Shown here: piece by piece, positions 7,546-16,061 of the stretch
Layout of the letters: each line of letters begins with the position of its first letter
Position numbering within the stretch: position 1 is the stretch's first letter
Origin: Actinotalea sp. JY-7876
GTDB taxonomy: Bacteria; Actinomycetota; Actinomycetes; Actinomycetales; Cellulomonadaceae
Assembly: GCF_014042015.1 (NCBI RefSeq)
Contig: NZ_CP059493.1
Coordinates: forward strand, 1,736,001-1,800,000
Direction of reading: 5' to 3'
Length of the DNA stretch: 64,000 bases
Program-made: the position numbers and the translations under genes
The notes under the pieces: model-generated
What the model saw: only the letters and a program-made list of their open reading frames with translations
What the model was told of the DNA's origin: nothing
Databases searched by the model: none

Positions 7546-8307
7546 ATGGTGCAGGACATCCGCGAGCAGGTCCGGACCCGCTACGCGCTGGCGGCGGTGC
7601 AGGGGAGCGGCGACGCGGGGTGCTGCGGCGGCGGGGACTGCGGGCCGGAGGACCTGGTGATCGACGAGCGCTTCGGGGCGGCGTTGTACGGCGCCGAGGA
7701 CGCGGCGGCCGTGCCGGCCGAGGCGATGGCGGCGTCGCTCGGCTGCGGCAACCCGCTGCTCGTCGCGGAGCTGCGCGAGGGCGAGCGCGTCCTCGACCTC
7801 GGCTCGGGTGGCGGGATCGACGTGCTGCTCTCGGCCCGCCGGGTGGGGGAGACCGGGTTCGCCTACGGCGTCGACATGACCGACGAGATGCTCGAGCTGG
7901 CCCGCGCCAACGCGGCCAAGGCGGGCGCGACGAACGTCGAGTTCCGCAAGGGCACGATCGAGGACCTGCCGCTGGACGACGCCGCGGTCGACGTCGTCAT
8001 CTCGAACTGCGTCGTCAACCTGTCCACGGACAAGCCCGCGGTGCTGGCCGAGGCATTCCGCGTGCTCGTGCCGGGCGGGCGCGTGGGCATCTCGGACGTG
8101 GTCGCCGAGGACCACCTGAGCCCCGAGGAGCGGGCTGAGCGCGGCTCGTACGTCGGGTGCATCGCCGGGGCGCTGTCACGCGGGGAGTACCTGGCCGGGC
8201 TGGCGGCCGCAGGCTTCGTCGACGCCGAGGTCCGCTTCACGCACGACGTGGCCGACGGGATGCACGGCGCGATCGTGCGCGCCCGCAAGCCGGCGGCGGG
8301 GGAGTGA
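7546..8307 (+). CDS. arsM: Arsenite S-adenosylmethionine methyltransferase
   Basis: A 253-residue class I SAM methyltransferase that methylates As(III) to volatile or less reactive forms in the cytoplasm. The SAM loop is [12 protein letters not shown] (about residues 82-93). The three cysteines needed for arsenite chemistry in characterised ArsM proteins have counterparts at C67 (LGCGNP), C155 (ISNCVVN) and C205 (YVGCIAG). An extra Cys-rich stretch near the N-terminus (C26, C27, C32) could help capture metal. The ATG at 7546 follows GGAGGAG closely. The gene is divergent from arsR with shared operators, so arsenite should induce it. Protein and context agree well. Confidence 0.95.
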   Translation: MVQDIREQVRTRYALAAVQGSGDAGCCGGGDCGPEDLVIDERFGAALYGAEDAAAVPAEAMAASLGCGNPLLVAELREGERVLDLGSGGGIDVLLSARRVGETGFAYGVDMTDEMLELARANAAKAGATNVEFRKGTIEDLPLDDAAVDVVISNCVVNLSTDKPAVLAEAFRVLVPGGRVGISDVVAEDHLSPEERAERGSYVGCIAGALSRGEYLAGLAAAGFVDAEVRFTHDVADGMHGAIVRARKPAAGE

Positions 8308-8338
8308 CCTGAGCCCGCGCGCCCTGGAGACTGTCGGG

Positions 8339-8878
8339 GTGCTGACCATGCCGACCCCCGCACCGTCGTCGGGGGGCGTCTACCTGCGCGCCTTCGAGCC
8401 GCGGGACGTCGGCATGGTCCGGGATCTCGCGACCGACCCGTACACCGCGCTGACCGGCTCGCTGGCCGCCGGGGCGACGATCGAGCAGGCCCGCGAATGG
8501 ATGGCGCGTCAGGAGGAGCGACGGGCCACGGGTGCCGGGTACTCGTTCTGCATCGCCGACGCCGGCGACGGCCGGGCGCTCGGCCAGGTCGGGCTGTGGC
8601 TCGCGGACCGCGAGCAGGGCCGCGGTACGGCCGGCTACGGCGTCGCGCCCGCCGAGCGTGGCCGCGGTGTCGCTGGGAGCGCCCTGGCGGCGCTGACCGC
8701 GTTCGCCTGGACCCTCCCGGAGCTGCACCGGGTCGAGCTCTACATCGAGCCGTGGAACGTCGCGTCCGTCCGCACCGCCGAGCGCGCCGGCTACGAGCGG
8801 GAGGGGCTCCTGCGCAGCCGCCAGGTGATCGGTGGCCGGCGGGTGGACATGCTGCTCTACGCCGCCCTGCGGCCGTAG
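8339..8878 (+). CDS. GNAT-family N-acetyltransferase, RimJ/RimL-like
   Basis: A 179-residue acetyltransferase. Features of the RimJ/RimL subgroup are visible: [14 protein letters not shown] at the N-terminus, the acetyl-CoA loop [18 protein letters not shown] (about residues 101-118), then [30 protein letters not shown], of which the [14 protein letters not shown] part is diagnostic. Such enzymes acetylate ribosomal proteins, amino sugars or antibiotics; nothing here picks one. The GTG at 8339 and the ATG at 8348 are both usable starts. The gene is close to arsM but has a 31-base gap and need not belong to the same unit. It is convergent with the SDR gene. Confidence 0.85.
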   Translation: MLTMPTPAPSSGGVYLRAFEPRDVGMVRDLATDPYTALTGSLAAGATIEQAREWMARQEERRATGAGYSFCIADAGDGRALGQVGLWLADREQGRGTAGYGVAPAERGRGVAGSALAALTAFAWTLPELHRVELYIEPWNVASVRTAERAGYEREGLLRSRQVIGGRRVDMLLYAALRP

Positions 8879-8913
8879 GGCGGCGGGGACCACTGGCCTC
8901 ACCCGGCGCCTGC

Positions 8914-9627
8914 TCACCGCGTCGTGTGGGCGCCCCCGTTGACGTGGATCGTCTGCCCGGTGATGTGCCGCGCGTCGGCGGATGCGAGGAAGACCACGAC
9001 GCCGGCGATGTCGCTCGGTCGGCCGGGCCGCCCCGTGTGCGTCCGTGCGATCTGGGCCGCGCGTCGCTCCGTGCCCAGGGGGCCGCCGAAGAGGTCGGTG
9101 TCCTCCACGTACCCCGGCGCCACGGTGTTGACGGTGACGTCGCGTGGCCCGAGGCGCTCGGACAGGCCCGCGCCCCACGCCTGCAGCGCGGCCTTGGCGG
9201 CCGAGTACGGGTTGCCGGCGTACTCCGCGCCGATCGAGCCGATGGTGATGACCGATCCGCCCGGGGCGATGCGGTCCTCGAGCGCGGCGACGACGAGGGC
9301 CGCGCCCACCACGTTGACTGCCAGGCTGCGGCGCCAGTGCGCGGCGACCGCCTCGAGAGGCGAGGCCGGGCCCGGGGGAGCGCCCGCGAAGCCTCCGGCG
9401 TTGTTGACCACCACGTCCACCGCACCGACGGCTGCGGGGAGGGCTGCGACGGAGCCGACGTCCTCGAGGTCCATGCGCACGCCGCGCGCGCCGATCAGGC
9501 CTGCCTGGTCGTGGACGTCGTCCGCCCGGCTCGTGATCACGACGTCGTCGCCGAGGGCGACGAACCGCTCCGCGATGGCCTTGCCGATCCCTCGGCCGCC
9601 ACCGGTCACGACGACTGTCCTGCTCAT
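8914..9627 (-). CDS. Short-chain dehydrogenase/reductase
   Basis: A 237-residue classical SDR. It has the dinucleotide loop TGGGRGIG (T8-G15), the NNAG motif, the active-site Ser region ([10 protein letters not shown]) and the catalytic YSAAK. The acidic residue and the Arg in the first strands would suit NADP(H), but this is not decisive. The product end ([11 protein letters not shown]) is typical of FabG-like oxidoreductases; the substrate is unknown. The ATG at 9627 is preferred because GGAGGTGCG lies just upstream, while the longer frame would run through the operator. It is divergent from the MarR gene with a perfect palindrome between them, so it is probably that regulator's target. Confidence 0.88.
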   Translation of the reverse strand: MSRTVVVTGGGRGIGKAIAERFVALGDDVVITSRADDVHDQAGLIGARGVRMDLEDVGSVAALPAAVGAVDVVVNNAGGFAGAPPGPASPLEAVAAHWRRSLAVNVVGAALVVAALEDRIAPGGSVITIGSIGAEYAGNPYSAAKAALQAWGAGLSERLGPRDVTVNTVAPGYVEDTDLFGGPLGTERRAAQIARTHTGRPGRPSDIAGVVVFLASADARHITGQTIHVNGGAHTTR

Positions 9628-9644
9628 GCGCGCACCTCCGCTAC

Positions 9645-9658
9645 GTTTAGTGCTAAAC
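9645..9658. promoter_or_regulatory. Palindromic operator between SDR and MarR genes
   Basis: GTTTAG-TG-CTAAAC is a perfect 6-bp dyad in an otherwise GC-rich region, 17 bases upstream of the SDR ATG and 31 bases upstream of the MarR GTG. Its form fits MarR-family binding sites. Repression of both divergent genes by the MarR protein is inferred. Confidence 0.65.
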
Positions 9659-9689
9659 ATGTCAGATCACGCGACCGGAGGTCCAGCTC

Positions 9690-10244
9690 GTGCCGACAGA
9701 TTCCCGTGAGGGGCCCGAGGCCGTCGCGCGCGCGTGGGAGCGGGAGCTGCCCGGCGCGCCGACGCGGTCCGTCGCCACGACCTGGCTCACCAAGGCGGTC
9801 GCGGCCGAGCTGCGGAAGGGCCGCGAGGCGGTGCTGCGCGACCTCGGCATCGACGCGGCGACGCTCGACCTGCTCAGCACCCTGAGGCGGGCGGGAGAGC
9901 CGTACGTGCTCACGACCCGGCAGCTGGCGGATCGCTGCCTCGTCAGCGCCGGTGCCATCTCTCAGCGGGTGGCGCGCGCCGAGCTGGACGGACACGTCAC
10001 GCGACGCGCCGCACCCGGCCGGCGCGTCGAGGTCGCGCTCACGGACGCCGGGCACCGCCTGGTCGAGCGCAGCGCCTCGCAGGTGCTCGCCGTCGACGAC
10101 CTGCTGAGCGCCGGCCTCAGCGACGCCGAGCTGAACCAGCTCGAGAGCCTCCTCGGGCGCTGGCTCGGCACGATGCGGGGAGTGGCACAGGACGGGCGGC
10201 ACGGCCCTGGCCGCCGAACAGAGACGGGGAGCCCGCCAGCGTAA
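9690..10244 (+). CDS. MarR-family transcriptional regulator
   Basis: A 184-residue winged-helix regulator. An N-terminal helical stretch leads to the MarR core: LLSTLRRAGEPYVLTTRQLADRC, the recognition region VSAGAISQRVARAEL, the wing VTRRAAPGRRVEVALTDAG, and a C-terminal dimerisation helix (LSDAELNQLESLLGRW). The N-terminus is longer than in minimal MarR proteins. The GTG start at 9690 is set by a GGAGG site about ten bases upstream. It is divergent from an SDR gene across a palindrome at 9645-9658, the usual arrangement in which a ligand of the enzyme relieves repression. The ligand is unknown. Confidence 0.88.
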   Translation: MPTDSREGPEAVARAWERELPGAPTRSVATTWLTKAVAAELRKGREAVLRDLGIDAATLDLLSTLRRAGEPYVLTTRQLADRCLVSAGAISQRVARAELDGHVTRRAAPGRRVEVALTDAGHRLVERSASQVLAVDDLLSAGLSDAELNQLESLLGRWLGTMRGVAQDGRHGPGRRTETGSPPA

Positions 10245-10262
10245 TGACATAATGTCCCTTAT
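10241..10262. other. AT-rich palindromic site with Xer/dif-like layout
   Basis: Directly after the MarR stop lies a stretch of unusually low GC. It contains the perfect palindrome GACAT-A-ATGTC (10246-10256) and can also be read as CATAA, six central bases TGTCCC, then TTATC. That spacing (two short AT-rich arms around 6 bases) is the format of XerCD dif sites. It may instead be a regulator's operator. The next gene downstream is a decayed remnant. Confidence 0.35.
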
Positions 10263-10313
10263 CGGCTACACGGGTGCGCGGCGACCCCGGCGGCCGCGAA
10301 GGTCACCGAGGGC

Positions 10314-10700
10314 TCACGTCGACCCGCCGCCCGTCCGGTACTGCGCGTAGATCAGTCCGCTGCCGAAGCGCCGTTCCTCGACGAGCTCCAGGTCGAGTCG
10401 CACGCCGTCCGGGAAGATCCGCGTGCCGCCGCCCACGACGCTCGTCGTGATGAACAGGTGGTACTCGTCCACCAGGCCCGCTCTGATCGCCTGGGCGGCG
10501 AGCGTCGGACCGTCGATCGTCAGGTCGTGCTCCGCCTCGAGCTTCAGCCGGCGCACCGCCGCAGGATCGAACGTGCGTTCGACCCTGGTCCGCGCGCTGG
10601 ACCTGCTCGAGCGTCGTCGAGTAGACGACCTTCTCCGCGGCCTGCCAGTGCTCAGGGGGCTCATGATCACATCTGGCACCTCGGTGCCGAGCCTCTGGGC
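10314..10700 (-). pseudogene. Remnant of a DHFR-like (RibD C-terminal domain) reductase gene
   Basis: The C-terminal half of a dihydrofolate reductase-like protein is recognisable but split across frames. One frame gives HWQAAEKVVYSTTLEQV; a second, reached by a one-base shift near 10595-10605, gives ARTRVERTFDPAAVRRLK followed by DLTIDGPTLAAQAIRAG and the family ending RLDLELVEERRFGSG to a TGA at 10314-10316. A compensating shift in the opposite direction may occur near 10663, before HWQ. The N-terminal half with the cofactor-binding start is absent, and the P-type ATPase gene begins at 10740 on the other strand. Loss of the 5' half plus frameshifts marks it as a pseudogene rather than a sequencing artefact, although one indel alone could be an error. 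Confidence 0.75.
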
Positions 10701-10739
10701 GGGCTCGCCCCATGGGTCCCCGTGGTGGATCGTGGCTGC

Positions 10740-13478
10740 ATGGCCACCGCCACACCCGACCACCCGCGCCTCGCGGCGCCACCGGCGCCGTGGTCGCTTC
10801 CCGCGCCGGAGGTGCTGGACGCCGTCGAGAGCTCGTCGAGCGGGCTGCCGGCAGCCGAGGCCGGCAGGCGCCTGGAGCGCGACGGCCGCAACGAGCTGCC
10901 CGAGCCGCCGAAGCCCTCGGTGCTGCGGCGCCTGCTGCGCCAGTACGACGACGTCCTGATCTACATCCTCGTCGCCGCGGCCGTGCTCAAGGGGCTCACG
11001 CAGGACTGGGTCGACTTCGTGGTCATCGTCGTGGTCATCGTGGCGACCGGGCTGATCGGCTTCGTCCAGGAAGGCCGGGCCGCGTCGGCGTTGGCGGGGC
11101 TCCGCACCATGCAGTCCCTCCACGCGCAGGTGCGCCGCGGGGGCGACTGGGGCGTGGTCGACGCCGCGACCCTCGTCGTCGGCGACGTGGTCCGCGTGCG
11201 CGGCGGCGACCGGGTCCCCGCCGACGTGCGCCTGCTGGCCTCGGTCCGGCTCCAGGTCGACGAGTCGGCCCTGACCGGCGAGTCCGTGCCGGTGACCAAG
11301 TCCCCCGACGCGGTGCCCTCCGGCGCCGACCTCGGCGACCGGACCTCGATGCTGTACTCCGGGACCCTGGCCACCACCGGCAACGGCGAGGGCGTGGTCG
11401 TGGCCACCGGCGCGGACACCGAGATCGGCCACATCTCCACGCTGGTGAGCGAGCAGGAGACGCTCGACACCCCGCTGTCGCGCCAGCTCGCCCGCCTGGG
11501 CGCCCAGCTCTCCGTCCTCATCGGCGTGCTCGCCGTCGTCATGCTGCTGGTGGGCAGGTTCGTGCACGGGCTCGGCGCCGAGGACCTGATCTCCGCGGCG
11601 ATCGGCTTCGCGGTCGCCGCCGTGCCGGAGGGCCTTCCCGCGCTGGTGACGATCACGCTGGCCCTGGGGGTCCAGCAGATGGCCCGGCGCCGCGCGATCG
11701 CCCGCCGGATGGCGGCGGTCGAGACGCTCGGGTCGACGACGACGATCTGCTCGGACAAGACGGGCACGCTCACCCAGAACGAGATGACCGCCCGCACCGT
11801 CGTCACGACCGGGGGCACCTACGCCGTCGAGGGCACCGGGTACGACCCCCATGGCCGGCTGGTGACGTCCGACGGCGAGGCGGCCGACGTGGCGGACCAC
11901 CCCGACCTGGCGGCCCTGGTGCTGGCCGCCGGACTCGGCGGCGACGCCCGCGTCGAGCGCACCGAGGCGGGCTGGCGCCTCGTCGGAGAGCCGACGGAGG
12001 GCGCCCTGGAGGTCCTCGCCGTCAAGGCGGGCGCGCGCACCGGCGGCTCGACGCGACTGGACTCCGTGCCGTTCGACTCGGCCCACAAGTTCTCGGCGAC
12101 CCTCGACCAGCTGCCGGTCGCGTCGCCGCCTGGTCTCACGACGCGGGTGGTGCACCTCGTCGGTGCCCCGGGCCCGCTGCTCGCCCGGTCGGACACCGAG
12201 TCGGTGCAGGGCGGCACCGCACCGCTCGACAGGGCGGCGTGGGAGGAGCGGGTCGACGCCCTGTCGAGCCGTGGTCTGCGCGTCCTCGCGGCGGCCGTGC
12301 GACCGGCCGACGGGGTCGACGCGATCGCGCTGGACGACCTCGACGGCGGCTTCACCTTCCTGGGCGTCGTCGGCATCGTCGACCCCCCGCGGCCCGAGGC
12401 GACCGCCGCGATCGCCGAGGCGCACGCCGCGGGGATCCGCGTGAAGATGATCACCGGCGACCACAGGGGCACGGCGACGGCGATCGCCCGCGAGCTCGGC
12501 ATCGTCGGGGGCGAGGGCGACGTGCGCGCCCTGACGGGCGCGGAGCTCCAGGCGATGGACGACGATGCGCTGCGCGACGTCGTGCGCGACGTCGACGTGT
12601 ACGCCCGCACGTCGCCCGAGCACAAGCTGCGGATCGTGCGGGCGCTGCAGTCGCACGGGGAGGTCGTCGCGATGACGGGCGACGGCGTCAACGACGCCCC
12701 CTCGATCACACGGGCCGACGTCGGCATCGCCATGGGGATCAAGGGCACCGAGGCCACCAAGGAGGCCGCGGACATCGTCCTGGCGGACGACAACTTCGCG
12801 ACCATCGAGCGCGCGGTCGAGGAGGGCCGGCGGATCTACGACAACATCCGCAAGGCGGTCGTGTTCCTGCTGCCCACCAACGGCGCCCAGTCGCTGGTGA
12901 TCCTCGTCGCCGTGCTCACCGGGCTCACGCTGCCCCTCTCCCCCGTACAGATCCTGTGGATCAACCTCGCCACCGCGCTCACCCTCTCGCTCACGCTGGC
13001 CGGCGAGCCCGCGGAGCCGGGCATCATGCGGCGCCCGCCACGGTCGAGGACCGAGCAGGTGCTCTCACCGACGGCGCTCGCCGTCGTGCTGGTCGCGTCC
13101 GTCGTGATCGGGACCGCGACGCTGGTGGTCTTCCTCCTCGAGCGCGACCGCACCGGGGACTACGCCGTGGCCCAGACGGCGGCGGTGATGATGCTCGGGC
13201 TCGGGCAGCTGGGCTTCCTCCTCAACTGCCGGCTGCTCAACGGGTCGGCGCTCACGACCAGGGTGCTCACCGGCAACCGCGGCCTGTGGGTGTCCGCCGG
13301 GGCGCTGCTGGTGCTCCAGCTGGTGTTCACCTACGCGCCGTTCATGAACACCTGGTTCGGTTCCGCGCCGATCGGCGCGCACAGCTGGGCACTGACGGCC
13401 GGTCTGGCCGTGCTGGTCTTCCTGGTGATGGAGCTCGCCAAGGCTGCGATCCGGCGCGCAGGCACCCGGAGCCGCTGA
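10740..13478 (+). CDS. P2-type cation-transporting ATPase
   Basis: A 912-residue P-type ATPase of the Ca2+/cation-pumping class. Hallmarks are the actuator motif TGES (179-182), the M4 sequence VPEGLP (P296-P300), the phosphorylation site with D339 in CSDKTGTLTQNE, the nucleotide-binding segment, and the hinge MTGDGVNDAP. M5/M6 sequences are FLLPTNGAQS and ILWINLATA. There are about ten hydrophobic segments, and no N-terminal heavy-metal domain or CPC motif, which argues against copper/zinc pumps. Ion specificity (Ca2+, Mn2+ or another) is not fixed by sequence alone. The ATG at 10740 is chosen by alignment to the usual short cytoplasmic N-terminus; the ribosome site is weak and upstream in-frame GTG codons exist. 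It faces a MOSC gene convergently. Confidence 0.92.
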   Translation: MATATPDHPRLAAPPAPWSLPAPEVLDAVESSSSGLPAAEAGRRLERDGRNELPEPPKPSVLRRLLRQYDDVLIYILVAAAVLKGLTQDWVDFVVIVVVIVATGLIGFVQEGRAASALAGLRTMQSLHAQVRRGGDWGVVDAATLVVGDVVRVRGGDRVPADVRLLASVRLQVDESALTGESVPVTKSPDAVPSGADLGDRTSMLYSGTLATTGNGEGVVVATGADTEIGHISTLVSEQETLDTPLSRQLARLGAQLSVLIGVLAVVMLLVGRFVHGLGAEDLISAAIGFAVAAVPEGLPALVTITLALGVQQMARRRAIARRMAAVETLGSTTTICSDKTGTLTQNEMTARTVVTTGGTYAVEGTGYDPHGRLVTSDGEAADVADHPDLAALVLAAGLGGDARVERTEAGWRLVGEPTEGALEVLAVKAGARTGGSTRLDSVPFDSAHKFSATLDQLPVASPPGLTTRVVHLVGAPGPLLARSDTESVQGGTAPLDRAAWEERVDALSSRGLRVLAAAVRPADGVDAIALDDLDGGFTFLGVVGIVDPPRPEATAAIAEAHAAGIRVKMITGDHRGTATAIARELGIVGGEGDVRALTGAELQAMDDDALRDVVRDVDVYARTSPEHKLRIVRALQSHGEVVAMTGDGVNDAPSITRADVGIAMGIKGTEATKEAADIVLADDNFATIERAVEEGRRIYDNIRKAVVFLLPTNGAQSLVILVAVLTGLTLPLSPVQILWINLATALTLSLTLAGEPAEPGIMRRPPRSRTEQVLSPTALAVVLVASVVIGTATLVVFLLERDRTGDYAVAQTAAVMMLGLGQLGFLLNCRLLNGSALTTRVLTGNRGLWVSAGALLVLQLVFTYAPFMNTWFGSAPIGAHSWALTAGLAVLVFLVMELAKAAIRRAGTRSR

Positions 13479-13493
13479 ACGCCGACGCGGGCC

Positions 13494-14066
13494 CTACGGC
13501 AGGCGCGAGGCGCGACGCACGGCCGCCTCGCCGGCGCGCGCCGGGTCGAGCTCCACGGGACTGAGCAGCACGGCCGGTCCCCGGTGGAGCGCGCCGCCCG
13601 TCAGCACCTGGCACCGCACTCCCCCGCGCCCCCGCATCGCCGCGTGCGCGCCGGGAGCCAGCACGCGGTCCATCCAGGCGCACGGGTTCGCCGGACGGCC
13701 GGCCCGCAGCCGGACCGACGTGCCCCGGGACTCCAGCACGAGCTCCTCCCCCAGCAGCGGCGCCAGGTGGGCACCCCGCAGGACGACGTTGCGCCGGGTC
13801 AGCAGCGGGTCGAACGGCGCCGTCCCCAGCTCGGCCGCCATCGCCTCGAGCCCTTCGACGGCGAGCAGCGTCACCGCGGCGTCCATGTGCGCGGCCTTGC
13901 CGAAGAACCGGTCGCCCACGATGCCCTTGCCCGCGACCAGGTCGACGCGGTCCGCGTCCGTCGTCGGCACGTCCGCCGCCCCGTCCCGCGCCCGCCCGAA
14001 GTAGGCGTGCGCCGGGGAGACCAGGAGGTGCAGGATCTCGACGTCGTAGCGGTGGGGCGCGGGCAC
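13494..14066 (-). CDS. MOSC-domain protein
   Basis: A 190-residue protein made of a single MOSC (molybdenum cofactor sulfurase C-terminal-like) domain. Visible elements are the N-terminal strand VEILHLLVSP, the conserved GKGIVGDRFFG segment, LLAVEGLEAMA, TRRNVVLRGAHL with a Leu-rich start, and the cysteine-bearing NPCAWMDRVLAPG (the Cys is the usual sulfur-carrier residue) followed by MRGRGGVRCQVLTGG. Such proteins handle sulfur in metal-sulfur cofactor chemistry or detoxification. I start it at the GTG at 14066, where a GAGAGGAT stretch precedes it and homology begins; upstream translation looks non-coding and would overlap the divergent MFS gene. Confidence 0.85.
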   Translation of the reverse strand: MPAPHRYDVEILHLLVSPAHAYFGRARDGAADVPTTDADRVDLVAGKGIVGDRFFGKAAHMDAAVTLLAVEGLEAMAAELGTAPFDPLLTRRNVVLRGAHLAPLLGEELVLESRGTSVRLRAGRPANPCAWMDRVLAPGAHAAMRGRGGVRCQVLTGGALHRGPAVLLSPVELDPARAGEAAVRRASRLP

Positions 14067-14160
14067 CCGCCCATCCTCTCCCCCGCCCGGCCCGGCCGTC
14101 GCGCGCGGCACCGTCTCAGCCACCGCACGCGACAGCGGCCGTCCCCCGGCATCCGGGAGA

Positions 14161-15444
14161 ATGGGGCCAGTGGCCCGCCTGCTCGTCGACCTCACGCCGC
14201 TGCGCGTCAGCCGCGCGTACCGCTGGATGTGGGCCGGCACGTCGCTCTCGGCCGTCGGCACCCACCTGACGACCGTCGCGGTCGGCCTGCAGGTGTACGA
14301 CCTGACCGGCTCCACCTTCAGCGTCGGGCTCGTGGGCCTGTCCGCCCTCGTGCCCCTCTTGCTGCTGGGGCTCTACGGCGGCGCGCTGGTGGACGCCCAC
14401 GACCGCCGCCGGGTCGTGCTGCTGACCGCCGTCGGCCTGGCCGTCGTCTCGCTCGGCTTCGTCGGCCAGGCCGCCGCCGGGCTCGAGGACGTGCGGGTGC
14501 TCTACGCGCTGGTCGCGCTGCAGAACGCCTGCTTCGCCGTCAGCTCGCCGGCCCGGACCGCCGCCATCCCGCGCCTGGTCCCGGCGCACCTCCTGCCCGC
14601 GGCGAACGCGCTGGGCGGCCTCGCGCACGGGCTCAGCGCGACCGTCGGGCCCTTGGCGGCCGGTGCCCTGGTGGCGGGCGTCGGCTACACGTGGACCTAC
14701 GGGATCGAGGCGGTGCTCCTGGTGGTCGCGCTGCTCACGCTCTCGGCGCTGCCGCCCCTGCCGCCCGAGGGCGACGTGCGCCGCGCGGGCCTCGGGTCGG
14801 TCCTCGAGGGCCTGCGCTTCCTGCGCACGCGACCCAACGTGCGGATGACGTTCCTCGTCGACCTCACGGCGATGGTCCTCGCGATGCCGCGGGTGCTCTT
14901 CCCGGCGATCGCGGCGACCATGCTCGGCGGCGGCGCGGCGACCGTCGGCGTCCTGACCGCGGGCATCGCCGCGGGCGCCGTCCTGGCCGGACTCTTCTCC
15001 GGGCCGCTCGGGGGCGTCCACCGGCAGGGTCGGGCGGTCGTCGTGGCGATCGTGGGGTGGGGCCTGGCCGTCGTCGCGTTCGGGGCGGTGGTGGCGGGCT
15101 CCCCCGCTCCGCCGGCCGACGGCGGCGCCGGGCCGCTCGTGTGGGCGGCCGCCGGGTGCATGGTCGTGGCGGGGGCCGCCGACACGATCAGCTCCGTGTT
15201 CCGCCAGACCATACTGCAGTCGGCGACGCCGGACGCGATGCGCGGGCGCCTCCAGGGCATCTTCATCGTGGTCGTCGCCGGCGGACCCCGGCTGGGCGAC
15301 CTCCTGCTGGGCTGGGTCGGCGAGGCGACCACCGAGTGGCTCGCCGCCGTCGCGGGCGGGCTCGCCTGCGCCGTGCTGGTCCTCGTGCTGGCCCTCACGC
15401 AGCGGCGCTTCTGGCAGTACGACGCGCGCTCCCCGGAGCCGTGA
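14161..15444 (+). CDS. MFS transporter, EntS-like exporter group
   Basis: A 427-residue major facilitator with about 12 hydrophobic segments. The N-terminal half has RAYRWMWAGTSLSAVGTHLTT and the MFS loop 2-3 signature in the form YGGALVDAHDRRRVV, both typical of the enterobactin-exporter/multidrug (EntS, Bcr-like) branch. The second half repeats with PDAMRGRLQGIF. The likely role is drug or metabolite export across the cytoplasmic membrane; the substrate is unknown. The ATG at 14161 and a GTG nine bases on are alternative starts, since GGGAGA lies too near the ATG. It is divergent from the MOSC gene. Confidence 0.85.
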   Translation: MGPVARLLVDLTPLRVSRAYRWMWAGTSLSAVGTHLTTVAVGLQVYDLTGSTFSVGLVGLSALVPLLLLGLYGGALVDAHDRRRVVLLTAVGLAVVSLGFVGQAAAGLEDVRVLYALVALQNACFAVSSPARTAAIPRLVPAHLLPAANALGGLAHGLSATVGPLAAGALVAGVGYTWTYGIEAVLLVVALLTLSALPPLPPEGDVRRAGLGSVLEGLRFLRTRPNVRMTFLVDLTAMVLAMPRVLFPAIAATMLGGGAATVGVLTAGIAAGAVLAGLFSGPLGGVHRQGRAVVVAIVGWGLAVVAFGAVVAGSPAPPADGGAGPLVWAAAGCMVVAGAADTISSVFRQTILQSATPDAMRGRLQGIFIVVVAGGPRLGDLLLGWVGEATTEWLAAVAGGLACAVLVLVLALTQRRFWQYDARSPEP

Positions 15445-15500
15445 GTCGGCGCCTGTCGGTGCCGTGCGGCAGGCTGGACACCCGATCACCAGGAGGACCG

Positions 15501-16061
15501 ATGGCCGCACCCGGCACGCACGACCCGCAGGCCAGCGCGACGCCCGACCCGGCGGCGGAGGTGGACCTGCTCATCGCCGAGGTGCTCGAGCAGCAGCGGA
15601 CGCTGGTCCTGACCCGGTTCGACAACGACGACGCCTGGGCCCTCGGCTTGCGGCTCGTGACGCTGGGCCGGGAGCGCGGCCTGCCGATCACCGTCGACAT
15701 CCGCCGGCACGGCCACCAGCTGTTCCACGCCTCGCTGCCCGGCACGACGCCCGACAACGACACGTGGGTCGAGCGCAAGAGCCGCGTGGTGAACCGCTTC
15801 GGCGCGCCGTCCTTCCTCCTCGGGCTGCGCGCGCGCCGCAACGGCCGCACGTTCGCGGAGGAGTCCGGCCTGCCGGTGCAGGAGTACGCCGCCCACGGCG
15901 GCTCCTTCCCCCTGACGGTGCGCGACGTCGGCATCGTCGGCACGGTCACGGTCTCCGGCCTCCCCCAGGCCCAGGACCACGCGCTCGTCGTCGAGGCCCT
16001 CGACGAGATGTGCCGCGCGCAGCACGCGGCCACGAGCGACGGGGCCGGGACCGGGCGCTGA
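15501..16061 (+). CDS. UPF0303 / heme-degrading-domain protein
   Basis: A 186-residue protein of the UPF0303 (YBR137W-like) family, often annotated as heme-degrading domain protein. The fold signature is seen as TLVLTRFDNDDAWALGLRLV near residue 33, then PITVDIRRHGHQLFHASLPGTTPDNDTWVERKSRVV, and AAHGGSFPLTVRDVGIVGTVTVSGLPQAQDHALVV at the C-terminal end. The biochemical function is not established for bacterial members. A near-perfect AGGAGG lies 4 bases before the ATG. Its stop overlaps the start of the ABC transporter gene (TGATG), so the two are probably translationally coupled. Confidence 0.85.
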   Translation: MAAPGTHDPQASATPDPAAEVDLLIAEVLEQQRTLVLTRFDNDDAWALGLRLVTLGRERGLPITVDIRRHGHQLFHASLPGTTPDNDTWVERKSRVVNRFGAPSFLLGLRARRNGRTFAEESGLPVQEYAAHGGSFPLTVRDVGIVGTVTVSGLPQAQDHALVVEALDEMCRAQHAATSDGAGTGR

